NCBI GenBank assembly: GCA_016700115.1
Contig: CP064999.1
Coordinates: forward strand, 5,389,501-5,453,500
Reading direction: 5' to 3'
DNA: 64,000 nucleotides
DNA from: Sphingobacteriales bacterium
GTDB lineage: Bacteria > Bacteroidota > Bacteroidia > Chitinophagales > UBA2359
Shown: positions 1 to 9,768 of the stretch, in pieces
Layout: each line of letters begins with the position of its first letter
Numbering within the stretch: position 1 is the stretch's first letter
Program-made: the position numbers and the translations under genes
Notes under the pieces: model-generated
Database searches by the model: none
What the model was told of the DNA's origin: nothing
Seen by the model: only the letters and a program-made list of their open reading frames with translations

Positions 1-147
1 ACCGGAATTTTTCAGGCACGGAAAATAATTATTGGAACAAGTAATAATGGAATGATAAGTATTTCAAGCGGACTTTCATCTGAAGAGGAAATTGCAAAAG
101 AGGCGGGTTTGATGATAGACAGCGAAACATTTTTAAGCGAGGATTAA
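1..147 (+). CDS. RND efflux periplasmic adaptor subunit (CusB/HlyD-like), C-terminal fragment
   Basis: Only the last 48 codons are in the window; the reading frame enters at base 1 and stops at 145-147. The end of the peptide (GMISISSGLSSEEEIAKEAG, then a conserved DSE) matches the C-terminal membrane-proximal part of heavy-metal RND adaptors of the CusB type, where a glycine-rich 'GL.eGe.VV..g.fLiDSE' pattern is usual. Such proteins link an inner-membrane RND pump to an outer-membrane TolC-like channel. The next gene starts one base after the stop, so the two are almost certainly co-transcribed. The match is short, so this is a family-level call. Confidence 0.6.
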   Translation, partial: TGIFQARKIIIGTSNNGMISISSGLSSEEEIAKEAGLMIDSETFLSED

Positions 148-148
148 C

Positions 149-1354
149 ATGAAGCAAATATTAATTTCAACCATCTTGTTCTCAATTCTTATTGTTTCGG
201 GTTGTAACAACAGCCACGAAAATCATCAGGAAACATCCGGCACTTACTACACATGCCCCATGCACCCAACCGTAAAGAGCAGCACTCCGGGTTCATGCCC
301 TGTTTGCAATATGTCATTAATCAAAGTTGAAAAAAACGAAAACGAACATGTAGGGCATCAGGGCAACTTTATCACCATTGACCTACGCAAACAAAAATTA
401 GCAGGAATAAAAACCGATACCGTCAGGTTGAGAACAATCACAAACCTATCAACCATTATAGGAACAGTTGCCATTGATGAAGAACAAGTAAAAACTATCA
501 GCAGTCGTGCAAAGGGCCGCATTGAAAAGTTGTTTGTAAAAAATACAGGAGTATATACCAAAAGTGGCATACCGCTATACAGTATTTACAGCGAACAACT
601 GCAAGCCGATGAAAAAGAATATCTGACGTTATTTGAAAAATCTAAAACTCTTGGTGTAACAACACAACTCACTAAAGAGTTGGCAGAAGCAGCAAAAAAT
701 AAATTACTACTTTGGGGCTTAACCGAAGAACAAATTTCAGATTTAGAAAAATCGGGCAACACAAGTCCCCTGATAACTTTTTTTTCGCCCGTAGAAGGAT
801 ATGTTACAGAAGTAAGCATAACCGAAGGAATGTATGTAGAGGAAGGCAGCCCGCTATTAAAAATCACTTCGCTCAATCAAGTTTGGGTAGAAGCGCAAAT
901 CTATTCCAATGAAGTTTCAAAATTAGCAGAAAATAAATACTTTCAGGTATTCAGCGAAAGCAATCCCAAAGTAGTTTTCACGGGAAAATTAGCTTATAGC
1001 AATCCGGTAATTGAAGACGGTAAAAGAATTTATCTGCTCAAAATAAGGGTGAATAATTCGGGTGGCAAACTCATCCCCGGAACTTTGGTTTCTGTTATTC
1101 CCCAAAAATCATCTTCTGATGTTTTGGCAGTTCCAAAATCAGCCCTGCTGTTAGAAAAAATGCAAACCATTTGGATGTTGGCGCACGACAACACTTTTGA
1201 GCAGCGAATGGTAAAAACAGGCAATGAAAATAACTACTGGATTGAAATTGAGTCAGGCATAAAAGAAGGTGAGATAGTAGTTACAGAAGGCGCATATTTA
1301 ATCAGCAGCGAGTTTATCTTAAAAAGCGGAGCGAGTCAACAGCATGAGCATTGA
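149..1354 (+). CDS. Heavy-metal RND efflux adaptor lipoprotein with N-terminal metal-binding domain (CusB-like)
   Basis: A 401-residue periplasmic adaptor. Residues 1-19 form a lipoprotein signal ending in the lipobox SGC, so the mature protein is probably anchored by Cys19. Residues 34-60 (YYTCPMHP then CPVCNMSL) form the heavy-metal-binding domain typical of Cu/Ag/Zn efflux adaptors. The rest has the HlyD/CusB layout: a barrel-sandwich strand (SRAKGRIEKLFVKNTG), a helical hairpin at about 150-195, a second sandwich half (FFSPVEGYVTEVSITEGMYV) and a beta-barrel. The tail is His-rich (QHEH), a second possible metal site. It should join an RND pump to an outer-membrane channel for export of Cu(I), Ag(I) or a similar cation. 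It follows another adaptor end by one base, an operon arrangement. The metal specificity cannot be read from the sequence. Confidence 0.85.
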   Translation: MKQILISTILFSILIVSGCNNSHENHQETSGTYYTCPMHPTVKSSTPGSCPVCNMSLIKVEKNENEHVGHQGNFITIDLRKQKLAGIKTDTVRLRTITNLSTIIGTVAIDEEQVKTISSRAKGRIEKLFVKNTGVYTKSGIPLYSIYSEQLQADEKEYLTLFEKSKTLGVTTQLTKELAEAAKNKLLLWGLTEEQISDLEKSGNTSPLITFFSPVEGYVTEVSITEGMYVEEGSPLLKITSLNQVWVEAQIYSNEVSKLAENKYFQVFSESNPKVVFTGKLAYSNPVIEDGKRIYLLKIRVNNSGGKLIPGTLVSVIPQKSSSDVLAVPKSALLLEKMQTIWMLAHDNTFEQRMVKTGNENNYWIEIESGIKEGEIVVTEGAYLISSEFILKSGASQQHEH

Positions 1355-1687
1355 AAACCCTTGCAGAGGTTTAAGCCCATTTGCAAGCCCCCAAGAGTCC
1401 AAACTCAGGCCAATACTTGCAAAAGAGCTTCCACCTTACCGCTCTTAGAAAAATTGAAAAAAAGAAAATCTCCTCCCCTTCTTAAAAATAAAAAAACACG
1501 AAACCGCACAGACCAACTCGACACAGACAAAGACTTTAAAACTTAATATTGACAAAGGTTTACATGGTTGAAAGACTGAAAACCTACTGATAAAAGGCGT
1601 AACTGTTGTACTACTACTCAAAAACCACTAAATACCCAATTTAAAAAAAACGTTACCTTCAAATTAAGGGCTTTTAATTATTTGTGG

Positions 1688-1897
1688 TTAACCCGATTTA
1701 GACAAATCGAGATGCTCCACAAAAGCATCAATAAACCGCACAGGGTTTTCTGCACTGATGCTTCTTTCCAAACAGATTATTGCATCTGCCGCCGGGGAGT
1801 TCCTTGTAAGTATGCCAAAACCTAAAATATTAGTGTATTTTTGTTTGCGGTTTTTAGACAGACTGATGTCAGGCTGTGAAAAAACTTGTTTTTGCAA
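1688..1897 (-). pseudogene. IS1182-like transposase N-terminal remnant
   Basis: The conceptual 69-residue peptide ends in ENPVRFIDAFVEHLDLSKSG followed directly by a stop. That string resembles the N-terminus of IS1182-type DDE transposases in Bacteroidota, in which 'NPVR-IDAFVD-LDL--LGF' opens the protein. The DDE catalytic core is absent, so this is a decayed fragment and not a functional gene. The upstream half of the peptide (residues 1-45) resembles nothing I recognise. Evidence is limited to about 20 residues, so confidence is modest. Confidence 0.4.
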
Positions 1898-2033
1898 AAA
1901 CTCCCATAAAACAGGCTATAGCATAATCCCCATATCCCCTCCTTTTGATTGGAGCGGAGGCATTTTATAGCAACAATCTATAATTGTGTGAGCTTATTGT
2001 CAGAAAAAAGGACAAAGGATTTTATTCGTGAGA

Positions 2034-2071
2034 AACTTTATGGACACTGCTGTTTCATAAACCATAAAGTT
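2034..2071 (-). terminator. Inverted repeat just downstream of the lipid kinase gene
   Basis: Perfect 10-bp arms (AACTTTATGG at 2034-2043 and its complement at 2062-2071) flank an 18-base loop, directly after the stop codon of the minus-strand kinase gene. A transcript could fold here and stop, but there is no strong U-tract. It could also be the end of a lost mobile element. Confidence 0.3.
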
Positions 2072-2072
2072 C

Positions 2073-2963
2073 TTAAGGCATCATCACTTGCAAGGCCTGT
2101 TTTTGGACTGTGATTTCAAAATTTTGGTCAATCATGGCAGGGTCACCGTCTATCTGAGCCTGAACAGCGTGTGGACATTTTATAAATGCATGATTGGTTT
2201 CAATAGCCTGGAAAAGCCGGCTTTTGTGTAACCTTCCGATTAGGAATAAAAATACGACCCATAGTATCAGATATAAGGGGAAAGTACGCACAACCGTTAA
2301 TTCCAGCAATCCGTCATTTAACTTTGAAGATGGGGTCAATCCCAACCCGTATCCGAATTGTCCCGAATTGTTGAAGGTAATATCAAAAGCCGAAGGAGAA
2401 TAAGTCGTGTCATTACAAACTAACCGGCAATTAGTTGGATGATATGCTGGCAGGCCTGATGCGATTGTCAGCGCATACCCTACAACACCTCTGTTTCTTC
2501 GTCCTGCAAACCGGGCAGCGACATTGGCAGAATATCCGATTCCGGCACAACTGAAAAAGCATCGTTGATTGATTAAACCCACATCAATTGCAGAAATTTG
2601 TCCTTTATTGAGCAATTTTATGGCTTCTATTTGCTGAAGAGGGATTTTCAGTTTTGTTGCCAACCCATTTCCTGAACCTAAAGGAATGATACCCAAAGCC
2701 ACCGATGTATTCACTAACTGCGAACCCACTTCATTGACGGACCCATCTCCTCCCACGGCAACGACCATATCAAATCCATCCGCAACGGCTTCCTGAGCTA
2801 AAAACACAGCATGACCGGCAAACTGAGTGTAGGCAATTCGATAGTCATACAATCCTGTGTCAATATGTGCTCCAATCAGTTCCGGGATCCTTATTTTTTT
2901 ACTAATTCCGGCAATGGGATTGACAATAAACAAAACCCGTTTTTTAGTGAGATTGAGAACCAT
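2073..2963 (-). CDS. Diacylglycerol kinase family lipid kinase (YegS/LCB5-like)
   Basis: A 296-residue cytoplasmic or membrane-peripheral kinase of the DAGK catalytic family, expected to phosphorylate a lipid hydroxyl (diacylglycerol, sphingoid base or similar) with ATP. The N-terminal strand VLFIVNPIAG (about residues 9-18) and the nucleotide-binding motif VVAVGGDGSVNEV (about 66-78) are clear, followed by LGIIPLGSGNGLA, the second signature of the family. The length fits bacterial YegS/DgkB proteins. The C-terminal beta-sandwich contains a hydrophobic stretch (LYLILWVVFLFLIGRL, about 231-246), possibly a membrane contact. It is transcribed away from the following T9SS pair. Substrate is not predictable. 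Confidence 0.9.
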   Translation of the reverse strand: MVLNLTKKRVLFIVNPIAGISKKIRIPELIGAHIDTGLYDYRIAYTQFAGHAVFLAQEAVADGFDMVVAVGGDGSVNEVGSQLVNTSVALGIIPLGSGNGLATKLKIPLQQIEAIKLLNKGQISAIDVGLINQRCFFSCAGIGYSANVAARFAGRRNRGVVGYALTIASGLPAYHPTNCRLVCNDTTYSPSAFDITFNNSGQFGYGLGLTPSSKLNDGLLELTVVRTFPLYLILWVVFLFLIGRLHKSRLFQAIETNHAFIKCPHAVQAQIDGDPAMIDQNFEITVQKQALQVMMP

Positions 2964-3174
2964 TGAGTTGCTGTATTATTAAAAGTGCGTAAAATTCCGT
3001 TATTTTGACCTTTATTTCACTATTGACAACCAAGAATTTATATTTACTGACCGGTCAATACTGATTAAAAACTAAATCCACGCAACCAATATTCTCAAAC
3101 TAACATCTTCCGAAAATACTAATATTGCCTGATAGGTTGTATTTTCATTCATTGGTAAAAGATTCAATTTTCTT

Positions 3175-4290
3175 ATGACCTTTTTCAAAAGTCTGCTTCT
3201 TTCTGCTTTCTTGCTGATCGTTTTTTCCCATAATACATTACAGTCTCAAACTATTCGCACCTACAGTAACGAATTTTTATCTTTAGGTGTCGGTGCACGG
3301 GGATTAGGAATGGGTAACGCACAAGCCGCATCGGTTAGTGATGTTACTTCCGGTTTTTGGAATCCCTCAGGTTTGGCACAGCTTACCGGAACACAAGTGG
3401 CGGCAATGCACGCAGAATGGTTTGCCGGCATCGCAAAATACGACTATGCCGGTGCTGCTTTTCCAATCAATGACCGGAAACGTTTTTTAGGTTTTACAGC
3501 CATCCGATTTGGCGTTGACGATATCCCCAATACTTTGTTTCTTATTGAACCGGATGGGAATATCAATTATGACAATATTACTACTTTTTCGGCAGCCGAC
3601 TATGCCCTGCTAATGTCTTATGCCCAACAAGTCAAAAAAATCAGCATTGGCGGTAGTGTAAAAGTTATTCATCGCCGCGTAGGTAGTTTTGCAACTGCCT
3701 GGGGGTTTGGGTTAGATCTTGGCTTAAAGTACTCCATTAACAATCGCTTTACTTTAGGCGTTATGCTCAAAGATGCCACTACGACAGTAAATACCTGGGG
3801 ATTTAACTTTACCCCGGAAGAAAAACAAAAATTAGAACTAACCGACAACGTCATCCCGGTTAACTCGGTTGAACTGACCGGACAGCGCTTAATTCTGGGA
3901 GGTGCTTACAGGCAACCTTTCGGTCAGAGCAAAATATCGTTACTGACCGAATTGAATTTTGATATAACTTTTGATGGCAAACGCAATACCCTGATAAAAA
4001 GCGATCCTGTCAGTATTGACCCTCATGCCGGTATAGAGTTAGAATATAACAACCTGATTTTCCTGCGGGGTGGTATTAACAATATACAGGAGTTTAGAAA
4101 TGATACCAATGGCGAAACCTTTACAAGCTTGCAACCCAATGTGGGTTTAGGCATAAAAATTAAAGAAGTCCGAATAGACTACGCTTTTACAGGGCTAAAC
4201 CGAGTATCAGATGGCATCTATTCGCATATTATTTCCCTGATGATTGACTTTGGGAAACACAACAAAACCAGCACAACGACAACTGACTGA
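3175..4290 (+). CDS. PorV/PorQ family outer-membrane protein (T9SS-associated)
   Basis: A 371-residue beta-barrel protein. Residues 1-24 are a signal peptide ending near SQ-TIRTYSN. The mature start (FLSLGVGARGLGMGNAQAAS, then FWNPSGLAQL) is the signature of the PorV/PorQ family, FadL-like outer-membrane barrels. In known T9SS, PorV shuttles cargo from the translocon to the PorU sortase and PorQ anchors the attachment complex. The next gene encodes a PorU2-like sortase 37 bp downstream on the same strand, like the PorU-PorV partnership, which supports a T9SS role. PorV and PorQ cannot be separated here by eye. Confidence 0.85.
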   Translation: MTFFKSLLLSAFLLIVFSHNTLQSQTIRTYSNEFLSLGVGARGLGMGNAQAASVSDVTSGFWNPSGLAQLTGTQVAAMHAEWFAGIAKYDYAGAAFPINDRKRFLGFTAIRFGVDDIPNTLFLIEPDGNINYDNITTFSAADYALLMSYAQQVKKISIGGSVKVIHRRVGSFATAWGFGLDLGLKYSINNRFTLGVMLKDATTTVNTWGFNFTPEEKQKLELTDNVIPVNSVELTGQRLILGGAYRQPFGQSKISLLTELNFDITFDGKRNTLIKSDPVSIDPHAGIELEYNNLIFLRGGINNIQEFRNDTNGETFTSLQPNVGLGIKIKEVRIDYAFTGLNRVSDGIYSHIISLMIDFGKHNKTSTTTTD

Positions 4291-4327
4291 TTTTTCTTGA
4301 TTAAACTGCTTCTAATTTTTTCTTATC

Positions 4328-7300
4328 ATGCGATTGAACGGTAACCATATTTATAGATACATTCTTTTTCTGTGCTTCAGCTTTTTTACCATTTTCTTAC
4401 AAGCACAAACAACCACCTACAACAACGAGTGGATTGACTACTCAAAGCCACATTTTAAGGTAAAAGTTGTCAATCAATCATTATACCGCATCCCATATTC
4501 GGTATTGGAAGCCAATGGCTTGCCATTAGTGGGGTCGCAGTTAAAAATGGTTTGTATGGGTCAGGAAGTGCCGCTCTATGTGTCGAACGAAGGCACCTTA
4601 ACCGAAACCGATTACGTAGAATTTTATGGTGCTCCAAACGACGGTTCCTTTGACACCAGACTTTACAGCAACCCACAATGGCAATTAAATCCTTTTCAGA
4701 GTTTGTTTACCGATACTGCGGTCTATTATCTCACTTCTGTCAATCCCGGCACAGTTGTATCCCGCTTTCAAAACACTGCTAACAATGTTAGTGGCGCATT
4801 ACCCCCAAAAGAAGAATATTTCTGGCATACCAGTTACCGATGGCATCGAAATGTTTTTACCGGAGGAGACCCGTTCAGAAATCTGGGTGGGGTTAACAAT
4901 TATCATGCGGATTTCGGAAAAGGGGAAGGATTCACCGGATTGTTGTTTACTGAAGGGCAGACGCGTTTGTATAAACTCAATACCGATAAAATATATACTG
5001 CAAATCCTGTCTTAAATGCACAGATTTCTACTAAAGTGATCGGCCAATCAGATGACCTGACCAATATTCCCGACCATCACCTTTTAATAGAAGTGAATAA
5101 TAATCTTCATGTAGATACTGTTTATGAAGGTTATGACAATTTTACCTTTAACTTAAATGTTCCGGTAAGCCAACTGACCGATCCTTTAACAGATATCGAA
5201 TACACCAATGTTGCCGATATAGCAGTGGCTGATAAAAGTTCGGTGGTTTATGCAAATATTACCTATCCAAGAACTTTTGACTTCTCAAACTCACGGAAAT
5301 TTCTGTTCACCATCACGAACAATACCAACAAATATCTGGAAATCACCAATTTCAACGGTGGAACTGCTCCCGTACTTTATGACCTGACCAACCGGCTCCG
5401 ATTTATTCCGGTTGTAGAAGGCGGAGTTTATAAGTTTTACCTTCCTGCTGTTGCAGGTGGTCTGCCAACCCGCAAATTATATTTAAGCAATACCAGCACC
5501 GTTTGTGATATTATATGCAATATGCCGGCTTGTAATCCTGCAAATTGTGGGATTTTTAATGTGTCTGCATTAAATCCGGTAAATTTTGTTGATTTTACAA
5601 GTTCAGCTTCAGAAGGTAATTACCTGATTATTTCACACCCTTCGCTGATGCAGGGTGATATCAATCAAATTGACCGATACCGGCTTTACCGCAGCAGCCC
5701 TCAGGGGGGAAATTACGCTGCAACAGTGATTGATATTAACCAACTCTATGAACAGTTTTCCTATGGGATAGAAAAAAATCCTCTGGCAATAGTCAGTTTC
5801 ATCAACTATGCATTAGACCACTGGAATACTCCGCCTGAATACTTGCTGCTTATGGGCAAATCAATCGGTTATCATCGGTTTGGTTTAAATCCGTCCTGGT
5901 TTCACAATTGTTTAGTGCCGAGTTATGGGCATCACCCTTCCGATAATATGCTGACAAGAAGAGGGATAACCGGATTTCAGACACAAATCAGTGTGGGAAG
6001 AATACCGGCAAAATCACCGGATGAAGTCGCCGCTTATCTGGACAAGTTGATACAATATGAAGACTTTAGCCCATGTACCAAAGAAGATAGGTTGTGGCGA
6101 AAAAAAGCTATACACATAGCAGGAGGAAACAATCTGAGTGAAGCCAATTCATTTTTAAGCTACCTCAACAAATATAAAACCATCTATGAAGACACGCTGA
6201 TGGGAGGTAAAGTTGATTTTACCTACACCCGTGCAACAGACGCTTCGGTAATTGTCGAATTTCCGGATATTGATGAAAAAATTAACAACGGTTTAGCCTT
6301 AATTTCATTTTTGGGACACTCTTCCGGAATATATTGGAATGTAGATTTAGGCCCGCCAACTGACTATAACAATGTTGGAAAATATCCATTTATGATATCG
6401 AGTTCCTGCTTTGTCGGCAATATTCATGATCCGGTAAACGCAACTACCGGGCTTGTTACGATGGCCGAAGACTATATATTAGCCGATCAACTTGGTGCTA
6501 TCGGATTCCTGGCAACTGTTTCTTTTGGCTTCCCGAGTTTTATGGATATTGTTGTAGAAAGATTGTACCGGAATTTCAGTCTGACACATTATAACGAACC
6601 TGTCGGGTATTGTATGCAACGGGCAATTACAGATATATCTGCGGTTTATCCGACAAGTGATGGGGTTAAAATGACCGTACAGGAATACACCTTAGCAGGC
6701 GACCCGGCAGTTGTCATCCAATCATTTGAAAAGCCAGAATATATCATTGAGGAATCTGACGTGTTTTTTACCCCGGCTGAGATAACCGCCAATTTGGATT
6801 CCTTTGCGGTGAATGTGGTGGTATCAAACCTTGGGAAAGCAATACATGACTCTCTTTCTATTCAGGTTAGTCGAACCTATCCGGATGGAAATACAGAAAT
6901 CGCTGCTGTTAAAAAATTCCTTGCTCCTGTTTTTCAGGATACCCTTGTTATGTATGTTCAAACAGCTAATGATACGAGCAGTATTACAGGCGATAATACC
7001 TTTGTTGTGAATATTGACTACAACAATGAAATTGATGAAGATTGCGAAAACAACAATACTGCTACAAAAAATGCCTTTATTTTTTCAGATCTTTTAGTGC
7101 CAATATCTCCCTGTAATTTCACGATTGTTTGCAACAGCAATCCCACCCTGTTTGCTTCAACCGGATACCCTATGCTTGCAGCATTGCCGTATAAAATGGA
7201 AATTGATACTACCAACTTGTTCAATAACCCGTTATCTCAAATTCTGCTAAACAGCGAGTCTGGTGTTATAAAATGGCAACCCGGCATTCCTTTACAGCAC

Positions 7301-9493
7301 GATAAGGTGTATTACTGGCGTGCAAGTCAGCTTAGTCCTGCAGGAGATGCTTATAACTGGCAAACCAATTCATTTATTTACCGTGCCGACAGTTGTGCTT
7401 CGGGATGGAATCAATCTCACTATTATCAGTTTTTGCAAGATAAACTCGATCAGGTAAAAATCAACCCCGACAACAGGCAGTTTGAATATACCGGAGTAGG
7501 AAATGTAATCAGCGCAAAAAACGCACGCGATAGTTACGCAGATATAGACTTTACCCTCAATTTTACGACTACCCTTGTTCAGAACTCCTGCTTAAAAGGG
7601 GTCTGCAACGGAGGTCTTTCTTTTATAGTTTTTAAGCCTGCACTTATTCTGGAACCAATGACTACCGTCAGGCAAAATTCAGAAGCCAACTGTAACGGAA
7701 TTGGTTCTTACGGCAACATACAATGTTCCCCGGGTGTTAAAACAGGTTTTGAATATCATACCGGATCTGCCTCACAATTGGATTTCATGCTGGATTTTAT
7801 GCAGAACGTAATCCCTGACGGCTACTATGTTTTGGCTTATAGTGTCAGGAATCACGGTTTGGGATCAACCAATCCCGATGATGTAATCTATCCATATCAA
7901 GACGATATTTACCAGTTTTTTGCCGATATGGGCATTTCAGAAATTGCCGGACTTAGCACAGACCAACCCTTTATTGCTTTTGGCAAAAAAGGTTCGGGTG
8001 GAACTTATACGCCTACATTTGTATCCCCTGAAATTCCAACAGAAATTTTTGAAATTGATATTCCGGTCGAAGGTAAACATCCTGAAGGGGTAATTACTTC
8101 AACGGTGATTGGCCCTTCCATCGAATGGGATAATCTTGATTGGAAACAACATCCTTTAGATAACCCTCTGACTTCTGCCGACTCAATCAGCATCAATATT
8201 TACGGGCTTCCGTCTAATGGTTCAGCACCTATCCTGCTTATGAATTCCGGAAATGATTACAACCTGGACATCAGTAGTATCAGCGCCGAAGATTATCCTT
8301 TCCTGAAATTAGAAGCGGTAACCTCAGATACTGTGGCATTTACCATGCCTCAACTCGACTACTGGAGGGTTCACTACGATCTTGCCGGAGAGCTTGCATT
8401 GGATAAAAAGGAGCATTTTATTTTCCTGAGCGATACCTTGAACGAAGGCGAACCTGTTCATTTTGAAATTGCCGTTACTAATGCAAGCGGAACAAATATG
8501 GATAGTGTTCTCGTTGGATTTACCATTATTGACAACAATAACCAATCACATATTTTCAATTCCCGTCAGGCTCCAATTGCTGCGCGCCAAACCGGAATTA
8601 TAACCTTTAATCAAAGTACAGAAGGTTTGGGTGGGAACAATATTCTGATTGTGGAGTTAAATCCTAATAACGATCAACCCGAAAAATTCAGATTCAACAA
8701 CCTCCTGATTCTTTCATTCTTCGTAATAAAAGACAAAATCAATCCTGTTCTGGATGTTACCTTTGATGGCAGACATATAGTGGACGGCGAGTTGGTTTCG
8801 GCAAAACCGTTTATCACCATTAAAGCAAAGGATGAAAACAAATACTTAGCCCTGAACGATACCACCGGATTTAAACTTTTTCTGAAACATCCCGATCCGG
8901 TTTCAGGGCAACTTTCCAATATTGAAACCCCTGTTTTTTTCAATAACCCCGAAATCACCTTTTTGCCTGCAACAGCCGAACAGGCCGGTTCGGGTAATAA
9001 TGCTGCAACCATAGAGTATCGCCCTGCCTTTACCCAAAGCGGGTTTTACGAGTTACAGGTCAGGGCTAAAGACCGGAGCAGCAATAACTTTGCAGCCGAT
9101 AAACAATACCGGACAAGTTTTAAGGTAGAAACAAAACCCATGATTTCAAATGTGTTTAACTACCCAAATCCTTTTACAACCTCTACAAGATTTGTATTTA
9201 CTCTTTCAGGCTCTGAGATACCGGAGTTTATGAAAATACAAATCATGACCATCTCCGGAAAAGTAGTCCGCGAAATTACCAAAAACGAACTCGGCCCTAT
9301 TCGCATCGGCAACAACCTGACCGAATTTGCATGGGATGGAACCGACCAATATGGCAACCAACTTGCCAATGGGTTATATCTCTACAAAGTGGTTACCCGT
9401 TTAGGTGATCAAAAAATGGAACAGTACAAACTCGGCAAAGATGCAGATGACTTGTTCAAAAACGGAATCGGTAAAATGTATCTGATGAGGTAA
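4328..9493 (+). CDS. PorU2-like T9SS sortase, C25 (gingipain-like) peptidase
   Basis: A 1721-residue secreted protein with a signal peptide (about residues 1-27, ending LQA-Q). A C25 caspase-fold peptidase domain spans about 430-830: the Rossmann-like strand YLLLMGKSIG and VGRIPAKSPDEV, then the His of GHSS at residue 664 and the Cys of SSSCFVG at residue 694, which match the gingipain/PorU catalytic dyad. In T9SS, PorU cleaves the C-terminal sorting domain of cargo and attaches the cargo to the surface. The region after the peptidase is a string of Ig/CARDB-like beta domains. The C-terminus (about 1600-1721) contains NYPNPF, WDGTDQYGN and LANGLYLYKV, a FlgD/T9SS-CTD-like fold. The size is well above that of classical PorU (about 1150 residues) and fits proteins annotated as PorU2. 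It is coupled to the upstream PorV/PorQ gene. Confidence 0.85.
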   Translation: MRLNGNHIYRYILFLCFSFFTIFLQAQTTTYNNEWIDYSKPHFKVKVVNQSLYRIPYSVLEANGLPLVGSQLKMVCMGQEVPLYVSNEGTLTETDYVEFYGAPNDGSFDTRLYSNPQWQLNPFQSLFTDTAVYYLTSVNPGTVVSRFQNTANNVSGALPPKEEYFWHTSYRWHRNVFTGGDPFRNLGGVNNYHADFGKGEGFTGLLFTEGQTRLYKLNTDKIYTANPVLNAQISTKVIGQSDDLTNIPDHHLLIEVNNNLHVDTVYEGYDNFTFNLNVPVSQLTDPLTDIEYTNVADIAVADKSSVVYANITYPRTFDFSNSRKFLFTITNNTNKYLEITNFNGGTAPVLYDLTNRLRFIPVVEGGVYKFYLPAVAGGLPTRKLYLSNTSTVCDIICNMPACNPANCGIFNVSALNPVNFVDFTSSASEGNYLIISHPSLMQGDINQIDRYRLYRSSPQGGNYAATVIDINQLYEQFSYGIEKNPLAIVSFINYALDHWNTPPEYLLLMGKSIGYHRFGLNPSWFHNCLVPSYGHHPSDNMLTRRGITGFQTQISVGRIPAKSPDEVAAYLDKLIQYEDFSPCTKEDRLWRKKAIHIAGGNNLSEANSFLSYLNKYKTIYEDTLMGGKVDFTYTRATDASVIVEFPDIDEKINNGLALISFLGHSSGIYWNVDLGPPTDYNNVGKYPFMISSSCFVGNIHDPVNATTGLVTMAEDYILADQLGAIGFLATVSFGFPSFMDIVVERLYRNFSLTHYNEPVGYCMQRAITDISAVYPTSDGVKMTVQEYTLAGDPAVVIQSFEKPEYIIEESDVFFTPAEITANLDSFAVNVVVSNLGKAIHDSLSIQVSRTYPDGNTEIAAVKKFLAPVFQDTLVMYVQTANDTSSITGDNTFVVNIDYNNEIDEDCENNNTATKNAFIFSDLLVPISPCNFTIVCNSNPTLFASTGYPMLAALPYKMEIDTTNLFNNPLSQILLNSESGVIKWQPGIPLQHDKVYYWRASQLSPAGDAYNWQTNSFIYRADSCASGWNQSHYYQFLQDKLDQVKINPDNRQFEYTGVGNVISAKNARDSYADIDFTLNFTTTLVQNSCLKGVCNGGLSFIVFKPALILEPMTTVRQNSEANCNGIGSYGNIQCSPGVKTGFEYHTGSASQLDFMLDFMQNVIPDGYYVLAYSVRNHGLGSTNPDDVIYPYQDDIYQFFADMGISEIAGLSTDQPFIAFGKKGSGGTYTPTFVSPEIPTEIFEIDIPVEGKHPEGVITSTVIGPSIEWDNLDWKQHPLDNPLTSADSISINIYGLPSNGSAPILLMNSGNDYNLDISSISAEDYPFLKLEAVTSDTVAFTMPQLDYWRVHYDLAGELALDKKEHFIFLSDTLNEGEPVHFEIAVTNASGTNMDSVLVGFTIIDNNNQSHIFNSRQAPIAARQTGIITFNQSTEGLGGNNILIVELNPNNDQPEKFRFNNLLILSFFVIKDKINPVLDVTFDGRHIVDGELVSAKPFITIKAKDENKYLALNDTTGFKLFLKHPDPVSGQLSNIETPVFFNNPEITFLPATAEQAGSGNNAATIEYRPAFTQSGFYELQVRAKDRSSNNFAADKQYRTSFKVETKPMISNVFNYPNPFTTSTRFVFTLSGSEIPEFMKIQIMTISGKVVREITKNELGPIRIGNNLTEFAWDGTDQYGNQLANGLYLYKVVTRLGDQKMEQYKLGKDADDLFKNGIGKMYLMR

Positions 9494-9768
9494 GCCACTT
9501 CTTTCATTTAATCCCTATTTTTAACAACAGCTTTCGGGATTAAACCGGTCTTGATAAATTTGCCTTTCATACTCAGGTGATTTGGAAGTAGCTTTAGTAT
9601 GAAAAGTTTGAGGTTTAAAAATAAATAATGCACGCATTGCTTTTTGTTTGGACAACAATCCGCATCTTTGTGCTTTAAAAAGTACCGAGGCAATTGACTT
9701 AATCAGTTTTTGTCAGGAAAAATGATAATTCCGACTATTTTATTTTATCAAAATTAACCGGCAGCTAA

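Larger units (their letters stand above)
1355..2072. other. 718-bp intergenic region without an intact gene
   Basis: No convincing intact gene is present. Short open frames at 1361-1546 (+) and 1758-1970 (+) have no recognisable domain or signal peptide. The one interpretable stretch is a transposase N-terminal remnant on the minus strand (1688-1897, listed separately). A 10-bp inverted repeat lies at 2034-2071. The region is probably an old IS insertion site. Confidence 0.5.

Noticed and set aside
1361..1546. 61-residue frame just after the efflux adaptor
   Set aside because: Basic, low-complexity, no domain, not supported as a gene.
8674..9012. 112-residue antisense frame inside the PorU2-like gene
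   Set aside because: No domain or start context, and the plus-strand frame is continuous with recognised domains.
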